DNA of 40,380 nt from UBA5109 sp038148755. GTDB taxonomy: Bacteria > Pseudomonadota > Gammaproteobacteria > Pseudomonadales > Pseudohongiellaceae. The stretch is taken from the NCBI GenBank assembly GCA_038148755.1, contig JAYQWA010000019.1, forward strand, positions 1 through 40,380, given 5' to 3'. The notes below the pieces were generated by a model. That model was not told the origin of the DNA. It saw only the letters and a program-made list of their open reading frames with translations, and did no database searches. Positions 24,893-34,262 of this stretch are shown here, in pieces. Both the position numbers and the translations under genes were made by a program. Positions within the stretch are counted from its first letter, which is position 1; each line of letters opens with the position of its first letter.

Positions 24893-25774
24893 CTATGTTG
24901 CCTCGGGATTTAATTTATCCTGGGTTTTGGTCTCAAAATCACTGGCATCGTGCCTTTCGTGCAGCTGATCTTCCGGTGGACCGAACGGACGATTAACCTT
25001 ACGCCCACGTATCACGGCATCCCTTTGTCCGATCTGTTCGGCCCAACGTTGCAAATGCTTGTAGGATGCGGCATCCAGAAACTCCGCAGCCTCGTAGGCT
25101 TCATTGTTCAGGACCACGCTGTACCATGGCCAGATGGCGATATCGGCAATGGTGTATTCATCGCCGCACATGTATTCGTTATCAGCCAGATGTTTATCCA
25201 GCAGATCCAGCTGGCGTTTAACCTCCATGGCAAAGCGGTCAATGCAGTATTTGATTTTTACCGGCGCATAAGCATAGAAATGGCCGAAGCCGCCACCCAG
25301 ATAAGGGGCCGCCCCCATCTGCCAGAACAGCCAGTTCAGGCATTCAGTGCGGCGTGCAGGGTCAACCGGGATAAAGGCTTTAAATTTTTCAGCCAGATAT
25401 AAGAGTATTGAGCCGGATTCAAACACAGGTGTTGGTTTGGAGGTGCTGGTATCAAGCAGGGCCGGTATCTTGGAATTAGGGTTTATCTCGACAAAACCGC
25501 TGCCAAATTGTTCGCCTTCCATAATATTAATCATATAAGCATCATACTCGGCACCAGCATGCCCCAGAGCCAGCAGTTCTTCCAGCATGATGGTCACTTT
25601 TACGCCGTTCGGCGTAGCCAGTGAATACAGCTGCAGAGGATGCTTCCCAACAGGCAGCTCTTTGTCATGTGTGGCACCGGAAACCGGGCGGTTGATGCTG
25701 GCAAAACGTCCGCCGTTTTCATCCTGCTCCCATTTCCATACCTTGGGCGGGGTGTATTCTGCTGCTTCAGTCAT
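24893..25774 (-). CDS. yghU: YghU-type glutathione S-transferase / disulfide-bond oxidoreductase
   Basis: The start is ATG 25774, preceded by AAGGTG; a GTG three codons earlier is possible. The 293-residue product is nearly collinear with E. coli YghU. Shared phrases are FASINRPVSGATHDKELPVGKHPLQLYSLATPNG, VTIMLEELLALG, FVEINPNSKIPAL, VFESGSILLYLAEKF, WLFWQMGAAPYLGGGFGHFYAYAPVKI and LHERHDASDFET. YghU is a cytoplasmic homodimer that binds two glutathiones and reduces disulfides and organic peroxides. It is transcribed toward the LPMO-like gene but 174 bp separate them, so it is probably a separate unit. Confidence 0.95.
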   Translation of the reverse strand: MTEAAEYTPPKVWKWEQDENGGRFASINRPVSGATHDKELPVGKHPLQLYSLATPNGVKVTIMLEELLALGHAGAEYDAYMINIMEGEQFGSGFVEINPNSKIPALLDTSTSKPTPVFESGSILLYLAEKFKAFIPVDPARRTECLNWLFWQMGAAPYLGGGFGHFYAYAPVKIKYCIDRFAMEVKRQLDLLDKHLADNEYMCGDEYTIADIAIWPWYSVVLNNEAYEAAEFLDAASYKHLQRWAEQIGQRDAVIRGRKVNRPFGPPEDQLHERHDASDFETKTQDKLNPEAT

Positions 25775-25851
25775 GCTGTTCACCTTTTAAAAAAAATATG
25801 AAAAAACTTTAAATGTTTAATTTATCTAATTGATTTAATTGATATTAATAC

Positions 25852-26388
25852 TTACAGCTCAAATAACTTTTCAGGCTCGGCTTCATGCGCCAGGTTGTAC
25901 CAGTCGAGTAATATATCCTGGTAGTAGGTTGAGCTGACCATACGGCAGTTGCCGCTATCTTCTTCGCCGATAAAAGCCGCATCATTTGAAGTCCACAAGT
26001 ACTCGCCACTGCTGCGGTCTATCAGATAATTCACTTTAAGCGGGTTATTAAATTCATCGCTGGCATCGGCAGCATAACCGATATTGATTTCAGCGCTTGA
26101 GGCACTGAAACTGTAATTCAGTGCCTCAGTGGTCAGGTACAGGAAAAATTCATCAAAACTGTCGTATTCACGCCCGAACAAGGCTTCAAGACCTCCCAGC
26201 GAAACTGGATCAAGCCAGAGATGGTGCTGAAATGCTCTGCCGGTATCGGCATTCAGAAAAAACAGCGAGCCCAGAGCCAGGTCATCCCGTTCTCCGCAAT
26301 GCAGATACTGATGTTCATCCAGTCCATTGACTGCATAGAGGTTCGCCGAAGCGCTTAGTAAAAATAATGTGATTAGCTTTTTTAGCAT
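25852..26388 (-). CDS. Exported hypothetical protein
   Basis: This 178-residue protein has a signal peptide (LITLFLLSASANLYA) and a strong ribosome site (GGGGAG) before ATG 26388. I recognise no family. The mature part is acidic with two cysteines (HCGERDD and GNCRMVSS), which could form one disulfide, and includes LIDRSSGEYLWTSNDAAFIGEE, suggesting beta strands. It stands alone between yghU and rdgC, 77 bp from each side. A periplasmic or outer-membrane-associated role is the most that can be said. Confidence 0.7.
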   Translation of the reverse strand: MLKKLITLFLLSASANLYAVNGLDEHQYLHCGERDDLALGSLFFLNADTGRAFQHHLWLDPVSLGGLEALFGREYDSFDEFFLYLTTEALNYSFSASSAEINIGYAADASDEFNNPLKVNYLIDRSSGEYLWTSNDAAFIGEEDSGNCRMVSSTYYQDILLDWYNLAHEAEPEKLFEL

Positions 26389-26465
26389 GAATTCTCCCCT
26401 GAATATTGAGATATCGACTATATAGCATGTCTGCCGTAAGGTTAAGCACAGGCAGAAAGTATGTT

Positions 26466-27443
26466 TTATAAGTCGCCCTGCTCTTTATTGCGGTTATCCG
26501 GTAAGGGTTTACTTTTTGGATCTTCCAGACCGCCGAAAGCATTAAACAGTGCGGTAAAAAATGCGCTTAACTCCAGCGTCATGAGAGCAAATTCCTGATC
26601 GAACTTTTGCGCCGGACTTTCCTCTTCAAAGCTGCCGGACTCCTCTTTGACATTTTCAAAACGCAGGCGTTTCAGACTCAGGTCTTCTGCAATGCTGCAA
26701 CTGAGGACATTGTTCCACATCACACTCAGTTGTTTGGCTCTTTTACCAGCTTCCAGATGGCTTTTGATTTCATCGCTGACCAGCTCCTGCCCCTTGCAAC
26801 GAATAACATTACTGCTGTCCAGCGGATTAAACATCTCACAATCATTATGCAGCTCGAATTTATCCGTGGCTTTCTGTTCAAGCAGCCAGCGCGTCATGAC
26901 ATCAGTCGGCGCGCGTTTGCTGTCCGGTAATGCCACCGGAAAGGAACCCAGGGTATCGCGTAATAAATTGATAAATTCTTCTGCTTTACTGGCACTAGCG
27001 GCATCAATCACCAGTAGTTTGTCAGCTCGGGAAATATAACCATAAGTGCGTGTTGAACGGGTAAAGGCTCTGGGTAAAAGCGAGGCATACATATTGTCCT
27101 GAATTTCCCGTTTTTCCTTGGGATACACCTTCCTATCCTGACTGCTTTCAATGTCCGCAATTTTCTCGGCGGTCGCTTCACGCACAACAGAACTTGGCAG
27201 CAATCTGTCCTGCTTTTGCGCACAAAGCATAATGTAGTCGCCGATAATATGTGTCAGCATGGGCGACTGGTCTTCCGTAAGTTCAGGGGCGGCATCACCA
27301 AGCGGACTCACCCAGCCTATACGGGACTTTTCATAATTGGCACAAGGGATAAAAACATTTTCACCCAGCTGGGATTCAAGGTCTTCAAAGGACAGATCGA
27401 AACTTTGGGTCAGACAATACACGCGGACATTCTTAAACCACAT
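26466..27443 (-). CDS. rdgC: Recombination-associated protein RdgC
   Basis: RdgC forms a ring-shaped dimer that binds double-stranded DNA without sequence preference and restrains RecA-promoted recombination. The N-terminus MWFKNVRVYCLTQSFDLSFEDLESQL and FIPCANYEKSRIGWVSPLG are diagnostic, followed by KIADIESSQDRKVYPKEKREIQDN, LPRAFTRSTRTYGYI, LLVIDAASASKAEEFINLLRDTLGS, MTRWLL and LEAGKRAKQLSVMW. The 325-residue length exceeds E. coli RdgC (303) because of a charged C-terminal extension (LEDPKSKPLPDNRNKEQGDL). It follows the alpha/beta hydrolase gene by 102 bp. Confidence 0.95.
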   Translation of the reverse strand: MWFKNVRVYCLTQSFDLSFEDLESQLGENVFIPCANYEKSRIGWVSPLGDAAPELTEDQSPMLTHIIGDYIMLCAQKQDRLLPSSVVREATAEKIADIESSQDRKVYPKEKREIQDNMYASLLPRAFTRSTRTYGYISRADKLLVIDAASASKAEEFINLLRDTLGSFPVALPDSKRAPTDVMTRWLLEQKATDKFELHNDCEMFNPLDSSNVIRCKGQELVSDEIKSHLEAGKRAKQLSVMWNNVLSCSIAEDLSLKRLRFENVKEESGSFEEESPAQKFDQEFALMTLELSAFFTALFNAFGGLEDPKSKPLPDNRNKEQGDL

Positions 27444-27545
27444 TAAATAAGAACCTTATCAAGTTAAAACAGGTGGGTTAGCAGATGAAAAAACGGAGCT
27501 GATTATGCAGTAAAAAGCCTATAAATAAAAATGCAGAGTTTTTAT

Positions 27546-28469
27546 TTAATTTGCAATTGTTCGTTTTAAAAAATCCAGGGCACGTTCCAGCTTGTCCGGT
27601 GCAAAAAACTCCATGCCGCCATGTGCAGCGCCTTCTACCACATCGAAATAGACATCCAGTCCCAGTGCTTTATAGGCTGCGTCCATTTGATAACTCTGAT
27701 CAATTGGCATCTGTATGTCTTCATCGCCGTGAAACAGCAGCAATGGCGGGTCGCCCTCATCCACATGAAATACCGGGCTGGCCAGGTGTGCCAAATCCGC
27801 CACTTCATCAGGCTGTGCACCCAATAACAACTGCAGCGCAGGAACCCGTACGCCCAGGCCGAAGTCAGTTGATTGGCTAAGTATGCTGGTTAAATCGTGT
27901 GCGCCGTAATAACTGATAATGGCCTGCACATCCGATGAAGTATCCAGGTAATCACCCAGGCCTCCTTCCAGCTCTGCGTGACCATTGGTCACACCCACCA
28001 GTGTGGCCAGATGAGCGCCGGAAGAATAACCACTGATAGCGATTCTGTCGGCATTGAAACCAAAACGCCCGGCATTCGCTCTTAAATATCTGATAGCCGC
28101 CTTGATATCGTGCACCTGAGCTGGAAAACGCGCCTGGGTGGATTGTCTGAAATCAAGACCTGCAACGGCAAAGCCATGTTCCACAAACTGGACAGGATAT
28201 TCCGAACGTTTATTGCCAAACTGCCAAGCGCCACCGTGCATAAAAACGACCAGAGGCGGATTCACCACGTTCTCAGGCATATAAATATCCAGGGCAAGAT
28301 CCAGCCCCTGTACAGAGGCATAAACCATATCAGCATATTCCATATTAACGCTCCCGGATTGAGCTGCCTGGGCAGACAGTTTCTGTGCTGGCATGACGGC
28401 AATAAGAGCCAGCAGCATAAAGTGTACTAGCTGTTTTTTACTACTGGTTCTGTCAATAAACCCTGGCAT
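27546..28469 (-). CDS. Exported alpha/beta hydrolase (esterase/lipase, carboxylesterase-like)
   Basis: The start is ATG 28469 with AGGAA upstream; the codon before it is TTG. The 307-residue product has a signal peptide ending KLSAQ. The fold signatures are VVFMHGGAWQFGNKRSEYP (HGG oxyanion hole), the nucleophile elbow ISGYSSGAHLATLVG (GxSxG), the acid in LLFHGDEDIQMPIDQS and the histidine in VEGAAHGGMEFF. This places it with the bacterial hormone-sensitive-lipase or BD-FAE-like esterases. It would act on short acyl esters outside the cytoplasm. It is not obviously coupled to neighbours. Confidence 0.87.
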   Translation of the reverse strand: MPGFIDRTSSKKQLVHFMLLALIAVMPAQKLSAQAAQSGSVNMEYADMVYASVQGLDLALDIYMPENVVNPPLVVFMHGGAWQFGNKRSEYPVQFVEHGFAVAGLDFRQSTQARFPAQVHDIKAAIRYLRANAGRFGFNADRIAISGYSSGAHLATLVGVTNGHAELEGGLGDYLDTSSDVQAIISYYGAHDLTSILSQSTDFGLGVRVPALQLLLGAQPDEVADLAHLASPVFHVDEGDPPLLLFHGDEDIQMPIDQSYQMDAAYKALGLDVYFDVVEGAAHGGMEFFAPDKLERALDFLKRTIAN

Positions 28470-28472
28470 CAA

Positions 28473-28609
28473 GGTTATTCCTGCTGGTTAATACAATGAA
28501 TTTGTAAATAATATACCAATACACCATTGTATGTTGCCTGCAGGAATACATGTGATATGAATATCTTGCAGGTTTTATTTTTATGCCGCTTTAAAGCCGA
28601 TTAAAAAGT
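28473..28609. other. Intergenic gap without recognisable feature
   Basis: Between the alpha/beta hydrolase start and the cyclase pseudogene the sequence is A/T rich. I see no gene, RNA or repeat in it. It presumably holds the hydrolase promoter and decayed upstream sequence of the pseudogene. Confidence 0.5.
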
Positions 28610-28944
28610 ATGAATAAGAAACAGCTCGGGCAGTTCGACATAGAAAAGTCTTCATTCTGGTTTCTGATTTAAAAGGCTTTACTTATTTTTCCGAGATGCA
28701 TTCCACGCTTTAAGTGGCTGGTCTGCTCAGCCGCTATTTGAATACCATGATCCCGATTATCGAAACACATGGCGGCATTGTAGAAAAACTGATTGGTGAT
28801 TCAACCCTGGCTATTTTCAGGGATAACTAAGATGACATTGGCAGAGTATTATACTGTGCCATTGAAATGCAGATTGCCATGGCAGCAATCAACGACCAGA
28901 ACCGAAAGCCTTTCAAAAAGGCTTGGGATAGTCAGGTTGTTTGA
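28610..28944 (+). pseudogene. Decayed class III adenylate/guanylate cyclase
   Basis: In one frame from 28642 the sequence reads VSDLKGFTYFSEMHSTL, stop, VAGLLSRYLNTMIPIIETHG, GIVEKLIGDSTLAIF, stop, and then GRVLYCAIEMQIAMAAINDQ. This is unmistakable class III cyclase homology: the D-x-xGFT metal-binding strand and the HGGxVxKxIGDxxxAxF strand. In-frame stops are at 28711 (TAA) and 28828 (TAA). A start-like ATG at 28610 is in a different frame, implying a frameshift, and the distal part of the catalytic domain is missing. It cannot yield a functional enzyme. It is one of the few plus-strand relics in this region. Confidence 0.82.
28906..28924 (-). terminator. Hairpin downstream of the FadL-type porin gene
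   Basis: AAGCCTTT (28906-28913) and AAAGGCTT (28917-28924) form a perfect 8-bp stem with a 3-base loop, 28 bp beyond the porin stop codon on the minus strand. The T content after the stem is low, so termination is plausible but not certain. It lies within the 3' end of the pseudogene. Confidence 0.45.
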
Positions 28945-28951
28945 ATGTTAA

Positions 28952-30313
28952 TTACCAGCTGTAACCAAATTCAATTTCAAATTGATGCATCTTCAATTCT
29001 AGGGTCTGTGTTGGGTCAAAGCTGTTTAATCCACTTACGCTATTTTTAGGGGCGTACATCACAGATAAACTGTATTCTCTGCCATTACTGACGCGATGTG
29101 TAAAACCGGCTGTAATATGTTCTTCAATCACCCCTGGCGCCATCATATTGAATAGCACCTGATCGGATTCGACAGGTTGACTCCCATAGCTGTAGCCAGA
29201 TCGAAAAGTCCAGTTTGCTAGCTTATTAAACTGCCATTCATAGCCTATTTTGTGAGTAGTCATATCATCCCATCCGAAACCAGCTCCAGCGTTACCGCCA
29301 AGGCAAGAGTCTAGTGAAGTACCACCGACAATAGGACAGGAAAAAATGGGTTGAATGGGATTGCCGACTGAATTAACAGCACTAAAACTTGTATACTCGA
29401 TGTCATAGTGAAATGATCTACTGGGAGAAAGTTTAAAGCTTACTCCAGCCCTTATGCTAGAAGGGATATCAAAGTCTCCCTGTTTAGCAAACAGATCACT
29501 GTAATCATCGAGTTCAGTCATGAATATTTTGCTTTGGTAGCTAATTGCTAAATTTAAGCTGTCACTGGCTTCCCATATGAAACCGAGCTTGAGCCCAGCA
29601 CCATAACTATAATCCCTGTTGTTATTGCTTAGATTCGTCGGGAAGGTTGTCCCACCGGAAGCATTGAAGGTTTGGGTGTAAGGCGCAAAGCTGCCGAAGC
29701 CCTTGCCTTCAAAAGCCTGTGCACTTAGCACCAGAGAGGCACCCCAATTTAGCTTGCCTCTGGTTCGAGCATAAGAAAGGTCTAAAAATGCCTGGGTAAG
29801 ATCAACACCAGCATCGCCGCTACCATAGGAGCCCGGCAAGGTTGATACCGGCGCTGGGCCAATGCCGTCAGGATCGAATATCGCAGATCCCGTTTGGTAG
29901 TCCGTATTCATGCCTCCACGGCCATAGAATGAGACTCCAAGCGCTGAATTTTCCTGATAACTCCATGTGCGCGCGATATAAGGGATTAAAAAGTAATCAC
30001 TTTCACTATTAACGGTGCCCGGGGCAATTGTAAATGCACCCCCTTGACCATTAGCCAGACTGTTAGAGGCTGTATATGACCGTCGAGGTGAAAACAGTCC
30101 TAAACCAAACTCAAAATGATCTGCCATTATTATTGTGGCAGCTGGATTAATTGAAGCCGCAATGGCTTCACTTGGCAATGCTGTGCCGGCACCGGCCATG
30201 CCTTTATTTTTGACGCCCAGCCCATGAGTGAAGTAACCATTCGTGGCTAATGCACTTTGACTGGTAATTAGGAAAATAGAGAGACTAAGAGAACAGGCTT
30301 TAAATGCTTTCAT
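28952..30313 (-). CDS. FadL/OmpP1/TodX-family outer-membrane porin
   Basis: This 453-residue protein has a signal peptide ending SALA. The mature start TNGYFTHGLGVKNKGMAGAGTALP is the classic FadL-family N-terminus with the NGYF and GMAGAG hatch motifs. It goes on with SINPAATI, alternating beta-strand pattern across the length, and a final aromatic strand (HQFEIEFGYSW). Family members carry long-chain fatty acids, alkanes or aromatic compounds across the outer membrane by lateral diffusion. Two cysteines (FSCPIVGG, DSCLGG) may form a loop disulfide. It is the last chromosomal gene before the island's left boundary. Confidence 0.9.
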   Translation of the reverse strand: MKAFKACSLSLSIFLITSQSALATNGYFTHGLGVKNKGMAGAGTALPSEAIAASINPAATIIMADHFEFGLGLFSPRRSYTASNSLANGQGGAFTIAPGTVNSESDYFLIPYIARTWSYQENSALGVSFYGRGGMNTDYQTGSAIFDPDGIGPAPVSTLPGSYGSGDAGVDLTQAFLDLSYARTRGKLNWGASLVLSAQAFEGKGFGSFAPYTQTFNASGGTTFPTNLSNNNRDYSYGAGLKLGFIWEASDSLNLAISYQSKIFMTELDDYSDLFAKQGDFDIPSSIRAGVSFKLSPSRSFHYDIEYTSFSAVNSVGNPIQPIFSCPIVGGTSLDSCLGGNAGAGFGWDDMTTHKIGYEWQFNKLANWTFRSGYSYGSQPVESDQVLFNMMAPGVIEEHITAGFTHRVSNGREYSLSVMYAPKNSVSGLNSFDPTQTLELKMHQFEIEFGYSW

Positions 30314-30430
30314 AATGATTGTTTCGTCAAAAAGCGCGGAATTCTAGGTGGGGCAGCTAGCTTAGTCAAACAAATAATGACTAAACATCATGAGCGTCTA
30401 GGTCACAATCTGCTTTTTTGTGTGGAAGTT

Positions 30431-30502
30431 ATTGATTTAAATGGTGCCTGGGGCCGGAATCGAACCGGCACGGTATTTCTACCGAGGGATTTTAAGTCCC
30501 TT
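30431..30502. repeat. Left attachment-site repeat (72 bp)
   Basis: It is identical over 72 bases to 40305-40376. With one mismatch (T versus C) the match extends three bases further left. After the repeat the sequences diverge completely (ATTAAAC here, GCGT at the right end). Confidence 0.93.
30442..30502 (-). pseudogene. 3' fragment of tRNA-Leu(UAA), non-functional copy
   Basis: The minus strand reads the anticodon arm with TTAA, the leucine-type variable arm, TTCGAACC of the T loop and the terminal ACCA. The upstream sequence has no D arm or acceptor 5' strand, so no tRNA can form. It is the island's far-end att copy. Confidence 0.88.
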
Positions 30503-30804
30503 ATTAAACACTCCCATATCCGCGTAAAGCCTGTTTATACTGCATTACATAGCTTTCTAAGCCTCTCTAATGCGTATACTGGTAGATTATCAGGTAGTCC
30601 AGCCTCTTCCCTACTCTATTTATCCCTAGGGGTGGGTCTAATCAGAGGGGCGGGGGTGTCTTTTTAGGGCTGTGTAGTTTAAGTAGTATCTGCCCAGACA
30701 CTTTAGAGGGGATTTTAGAAAAAAAGTGAAGTCTCGAACGTCTGCTATCGGCCAAAAGCTGACATTCCCAAAATTAGTAATTATTTTAGAACTAATTATT
30801 TTCT
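30503..30804. other. Non-coding left end of the island
   Basis: About 300 bases between the att fragment and the tricorn gene hold no credible gene. An A/T-rich inverted repeat, AATTAGT (30772-30778) and ACTAATT (30791-30797), lies just after the tricorn stop codon and could be a weak terminator. A G-rich patch with several GGGG runs is near 30630-30655. Nothing else recognisable is seen. Confidence 0.5.
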
Positions 30805-33800
30805 CTAATGAACCGCGGGCGTCGAAAAGGGCGGCGGCTCAATATTTATTTCTCCTTGTTCTTCAAGCATCCTCAGTACTTCAGTAACCGCTCGTTCAAG
30901 TTGAGGGTCTTCATTATTACTTAATGCCTGGGCATCCTGATAAACTTCAATATCGGGAGTAATTCCTATATTTTCAGCAATCCATCGATTAGCTACCGGA
31001 TCAAAAACGGCGTTATCAGGTGCCGTTAATGTACCTCCATCAACTAAACTATAATGCACTGAAGATTTTACCAGTCCGCCCCAGGTGCGCTGTCCTAATA
31101 AAGGCCCAATTTGTTGTTGCCTGAAAATCCACGGAAAGAAATCCCCTCCTGACATCGACATTTCGTTAACCATCAACAATTTTGGTCCGAGTATCCCGGC
31201 AGGCAATCTGATAGGCCTTCCATTTGGCACCTCGTTAGTAATACTGATCCTCAAACTACGACTCATTAAATCAACCATGTAATCGTCTAGCTGCCCTCCT
31301 CCATTAAACCTTTCATCGATCACCGCTCCGGCTTTATCCTGTTGCGCGAAAAAGTAGCGATTAAAAGAAACAAAACCGGGGGTTGAGGTATTTGGCACCC
31401 AAATGTAGCCTAGCTTTCCATCTGAGAGTTCATCTACCATTCGCCGATTATCTTCTACCCAGGCGCGTTGTCTAAGAGAGTTTTCATTTCGAATAGGGAC
31501 CACTGTTTCTTCCCAGGCATCTTCAAAATCAGGGGAATCATTAATATGCAATATGGTTTGCATGTCAGCAGTGCCTTCCAATAATGCATAAGGATTTTCA
31601 TTAGCAGTTAATTCTCTACCGTTGACGCCTACTAAATAATGCCCTTCTTCAATATTTGCTCCAGGCTGGTCGAGAGGACCCGTAAGGCCAGGGTTCCAGC
31701 TTTCAGTGGTATAAATACGCTCAATCATCCAGCGATTTCTTACCGGAACTAAATCTGCTCCAAGCAAGCCGACGGTGGATTCCTCAACCTCAGGATAATC
31801 TCCCCCACCAACAAAACTATGGCCAACTGACATTTCACCGTTTAGCTGATCAAGAATATAGGTCAGGTCTGAGCGGTGTTTGATGAAAGGAACCAGGGGG
31901 GCATAACGCCTGTAAACGTCATCCCAGTCACGCCCATGCATATTGGGATCATAAAAGTAATCCCTTTCATAGCGCCAGGCTTCATCAAACATCTGCTGCC
32001 ATTCAGCTTCTCTGTCCAGTCGCATTGTTAAATTCACATCAAGATTTGCAGCACTAGCGGCATTTTCACCGATGTAACCACTCTCACTGCCAGTTTCAAG
32101 AACCTGCCAGGCGGGCCCTTTTTTAACCAGTAATTTATTGCCATCAGCTGAAACTGACACACTGCTAACACCAGCTACAAATGCTTGGGCTTCTCTTGCT
32201 TCTAAAGTGAATTTTTGCAGAGTTAGCTCAGGACCATTAGCTGATTGTTCAGCAATGAAAACTGACCCGGCTGGTCCGTTAACGGTCATCCTGTAATTTC
32301 TTTCTGGAAGTGGAAGAGCCAATATTCTTCGTTGAATATTTTCAATATCGACAACTACTGAAACAGCAGCTTCTTCTGCTGCTGAGCCTTCTTCTGAGGA
32401 GACTTCATTAGCAGGCTCTTCATTTGATTCTTCATCACTTAGAGGTTCAAACGGAGAATTAGAGTCTTTAGTAAGGTTGATAATATAAGCCGCATAAAGT
32501 GGCTGAGCCGCTATGGCACTGGTGCTGGCCCAACTTGACCCCAAAGCCACATCGGTACTCGCAAGAAAATAAAGATGCTTACCATTTCTGTCCCATGATG
32601 GAGAAAATGCGTCAGCAAATTCATTAGTTAATGGACTAACCACGTTATTCTCTCTAGACCAAACAACAATTTGTCTGAATTCGTTGCTTGCGGTTTTTGA
32701 ATAAGCCAGCCAGTTGGAGTCTGGTGACCATCTCAGTCCATTAAAGCCTCTTTCTATATTTGTGCCACCAACATCAACTGTCATAATTTCATTAGTCTCT
32801 AAATCAAGCACTCTAATTCTGACATCATCATCAACAAAGGCTATCAGTTCACCATCTGGAGACCAGGTTGGTTCCCATGCCATTTTTGATTCCCCTATAG
32901 AAATGCTTTCAAGCTCTGATCGGCCATCCTGGCTGGCTACTATCAAACGATAAAATTCACCATTATCATCAGAAAACCAGGCAATTTTATCTCCCAGCGG
33001 CGACCATATTGGCGCACGATCTGCAGCCCCGGAGCTCTGGGTGATATTGCGAGTATCACCGTTTTCAAGCGGCACTGTGAATACCTCTCCCCGAGCTGCC
33101 ATGATAGCCCTTTGCCCAGTTGGAGAAAGAGATGCCGATGTTGCACTTTCACTAACATCTTCAAATCTGGTTTCAGCCCATGGAAAGTCGCCGCTCACAT
33201 TAATCTCCAGTTGATTAATGTCATTCGAAGCCAGGTCCAAGGTATAAAGATAACCATTGTGTTCGAAGGTCAGTACGTCACTGTTACCTGAAAGTTGTTT
33301 TATATCGCTATCCGAAAACTCGGTTAGCTGGTTTAAAGTTCCTGTTTCGATAGAGTAAGACCAAACATTAGATGTCCAGTCACGATCAGAAAGAAAATAA
33401 ATGTAGTCGCCAATCCAGATCGGCTCAATATCAGCAGAAGCTTCATTAGGCAATTGAATTTCAGATAAATCATCCAGATCAAGAATAACCAAAGGTGTAT
33501 TTTGACCGCCCCTGTAATCGCGGAATTCGACATCGCGGCGAGTCATTCTGTCTATGATTATCTGATCACCATCTGCAGAAAAGGATCCGTTAAATCCCCA
33601 TTGCTCTGTTAATAAATCAGGCGCCCCGCCATCGACGGATACCGTCCAGAGTCTGTTGAAGGCTATCGGTGCTGAACCTCTGCTAGAGGCATACAGTACA
33701 CGCTCACCATCTGGAGTCCAGCCGCGAGTAATAACCGGCGACGGGTGCCAGGTAAGCCTGGTCACCGGGCCGCCATTAACTGAAACGGTATAGACGCTAG

Positions 33801-34101
33801 GGGTGCCAGACCGGTTTGAAGTAAACGCAATAGTTTCCCCGTCTGGCGAGAAATGAGGATCACTCTCAACTGCAGCCGTGCTGGTAATTCTAACTGCCTG
33901 TGTTTGTCCTAACTCGCTTACCCAAAGATCGCCACCATAAATAAAGGCAATATGGCTATCGCTTATGCTGGGCTGTCTGAGTAATCGTGTCCCTTGGGCA
34001 TTTGCGCTTACAGCCAGCAAAAGTCCACAGTAAAGTAATATAGATTTGTAAGAGATGTTTTTAAGAAAACGACTATGTAAGTTTTTTATAATTCTTGTCA
34101 T
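30805..34101 (-). CDS. Exported tricorn-type S41 serine peptidase
   Basis: The start is ATG 34101, giving a signal peptide ending SANAQ; the frame extends 45 codons further but without signal-peptide logic. The 1098-residue product has N-terminal TolB/PD40 propeller repeats (SPDGETIAFTSNRSGTPSVY, WTPDGERVLYASSRG, WSPLGDKIAWFSDD, WSPDGELIAFVDDD). It then has an acidic Glu/Ser-rich insert, a C1 domain, a PDZ domain (about LVGVNGRELTANENPY) and the S41 catalytic domain. The catalytic His is H761 (SVGHSFVGGG) and the nucleophile S984 (NEMSMSGGDFFPWIF). Tricorn relatives degrade peptides of a few residues. Here the enzyme is probably periplasmic or outer-membrane associated. It is the last island gene before the left repeat. 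Confidence 0.9.
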   Translation of the reverse strand: MTRIIKNLHSRFLKNISYKSILLYCGLLLAVSANAQGTRLLRQPSISDSHIAFIYGGDLWVSELGQTQAVRITSTAAVESDPHFSPDGETIAFTSNRSGTPSVYTVSVNGGPVTRLTWHPSPVITRGWTPDGERVLYASSRGSAPIAFNRLWTVSVDGGAPDLLTEQWGFNGSFSADGDQIIIDRMTRRDVEFRDYRGGQNTPLVILDLDDLSEIQLPNEASADIEPIWIGDYIYFLSDRDWTSNVWSYSIETGTLNQLTEFSDSDIKQLSGNSDVLTFEHNGYLYTLDLASNDINQLEINVSGDFPWAETRFEDVSESATSASLSPTGQRAIMAARGEVFTVPLENGDTRNITQSSGAADRAPIWSPLGDKIAWFSDDNGEFYRLIVASQDGRSELESISIGESKMAWEPTWSPDGELIAFVDDDVRIRVLDLETNEIMTVDVGGTNIERGFNGLRWSPDSNWLAYSKTASNEFRQIVVWSRENNVVSPLTNEFADAFSPSWDRNGKHLYFLASTDVALGSSWASTSAIAAQPLYAAYIINLTKDSNSPFEPLSDEESNEEPANEVSSEEGSAAEEAAVSVVVDIENIQRRILALPLPERNYRMTVNGPAGSVFIAEQSANGPELTLQKFTLEAREAQAFVAGVSSVSVSADGNKLLVKKGPAWQVLETGSESGYIGENAASAANLDVNLTMRLDREAEWQQMFDEAWRYERDYFYDPNMHGRDWDDVYRRYAPLVPFIKHRSDLTYILDQLNGEMSVGHSFVGGGDYPEVEESTVGLLGADLVPVRNRWMIERIYTTESWNPGLTGPLDQPGANIEEGHYLVGVNGRELTANENPYALLEGTADMQTILHINDSPDFEDAWEETVVPIRNENSLRQRAWVEDNRRMVDELSDGKLGYIWVPNTSTPGFVSFNRYFFAQQDKAGAVIDERFNGGGQLDDYMVDLMSRSLRISITNEVPNGRPIRLPAGILGPKLLMVNEMSMSGGDFFPWIFRQQQIGPLLGQRTWGGLVKSSVHYSLVDGGTLTAPDNAVFDPVANRWIAENIGITPDIEVYQDAQALSNNEDPQLERAVTEVLRMLEEQGEINIEPPPFSTPAVH

Positions 34102-34262
34102 AAACACACTCGCCTGATAAATAAATGTATTGGTTTTAGTACTGCTATTGTTGCAGGTCATTGTGAAACTGCTTTTATGGCTTGGCAAGCTTATGTCTGC
34201 TTTGGATAGAAAGCAGGCATTACTGCTATTTATCAAAATAGTTTATTAATACAACAAACTTA

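Noticed and set aside
26430..26456. TCTGCC/GGCAGA inverted repeat after rdgC as a terminator
   Set aside because: The stem is only six base pairs with a 15-base loop and no T run follows.
30377..30667. A 96-codon open frame on the plus strand across the tRNA-Leu fragment
   Set aside because: It reads the antisense of the tRNA (WGRNRTGTVFLPRDFKSL), a well-known spurious translation of tRNA-Leu, and has no family resemblance.
30720..30770. A sequence resembling intergenic motifs with TTTTGGCCGATAGCAG seen in other proteobacteria
   Set aside because: The resemblance is from memory only, no second copy is seen in the window and no element boundary is visible.
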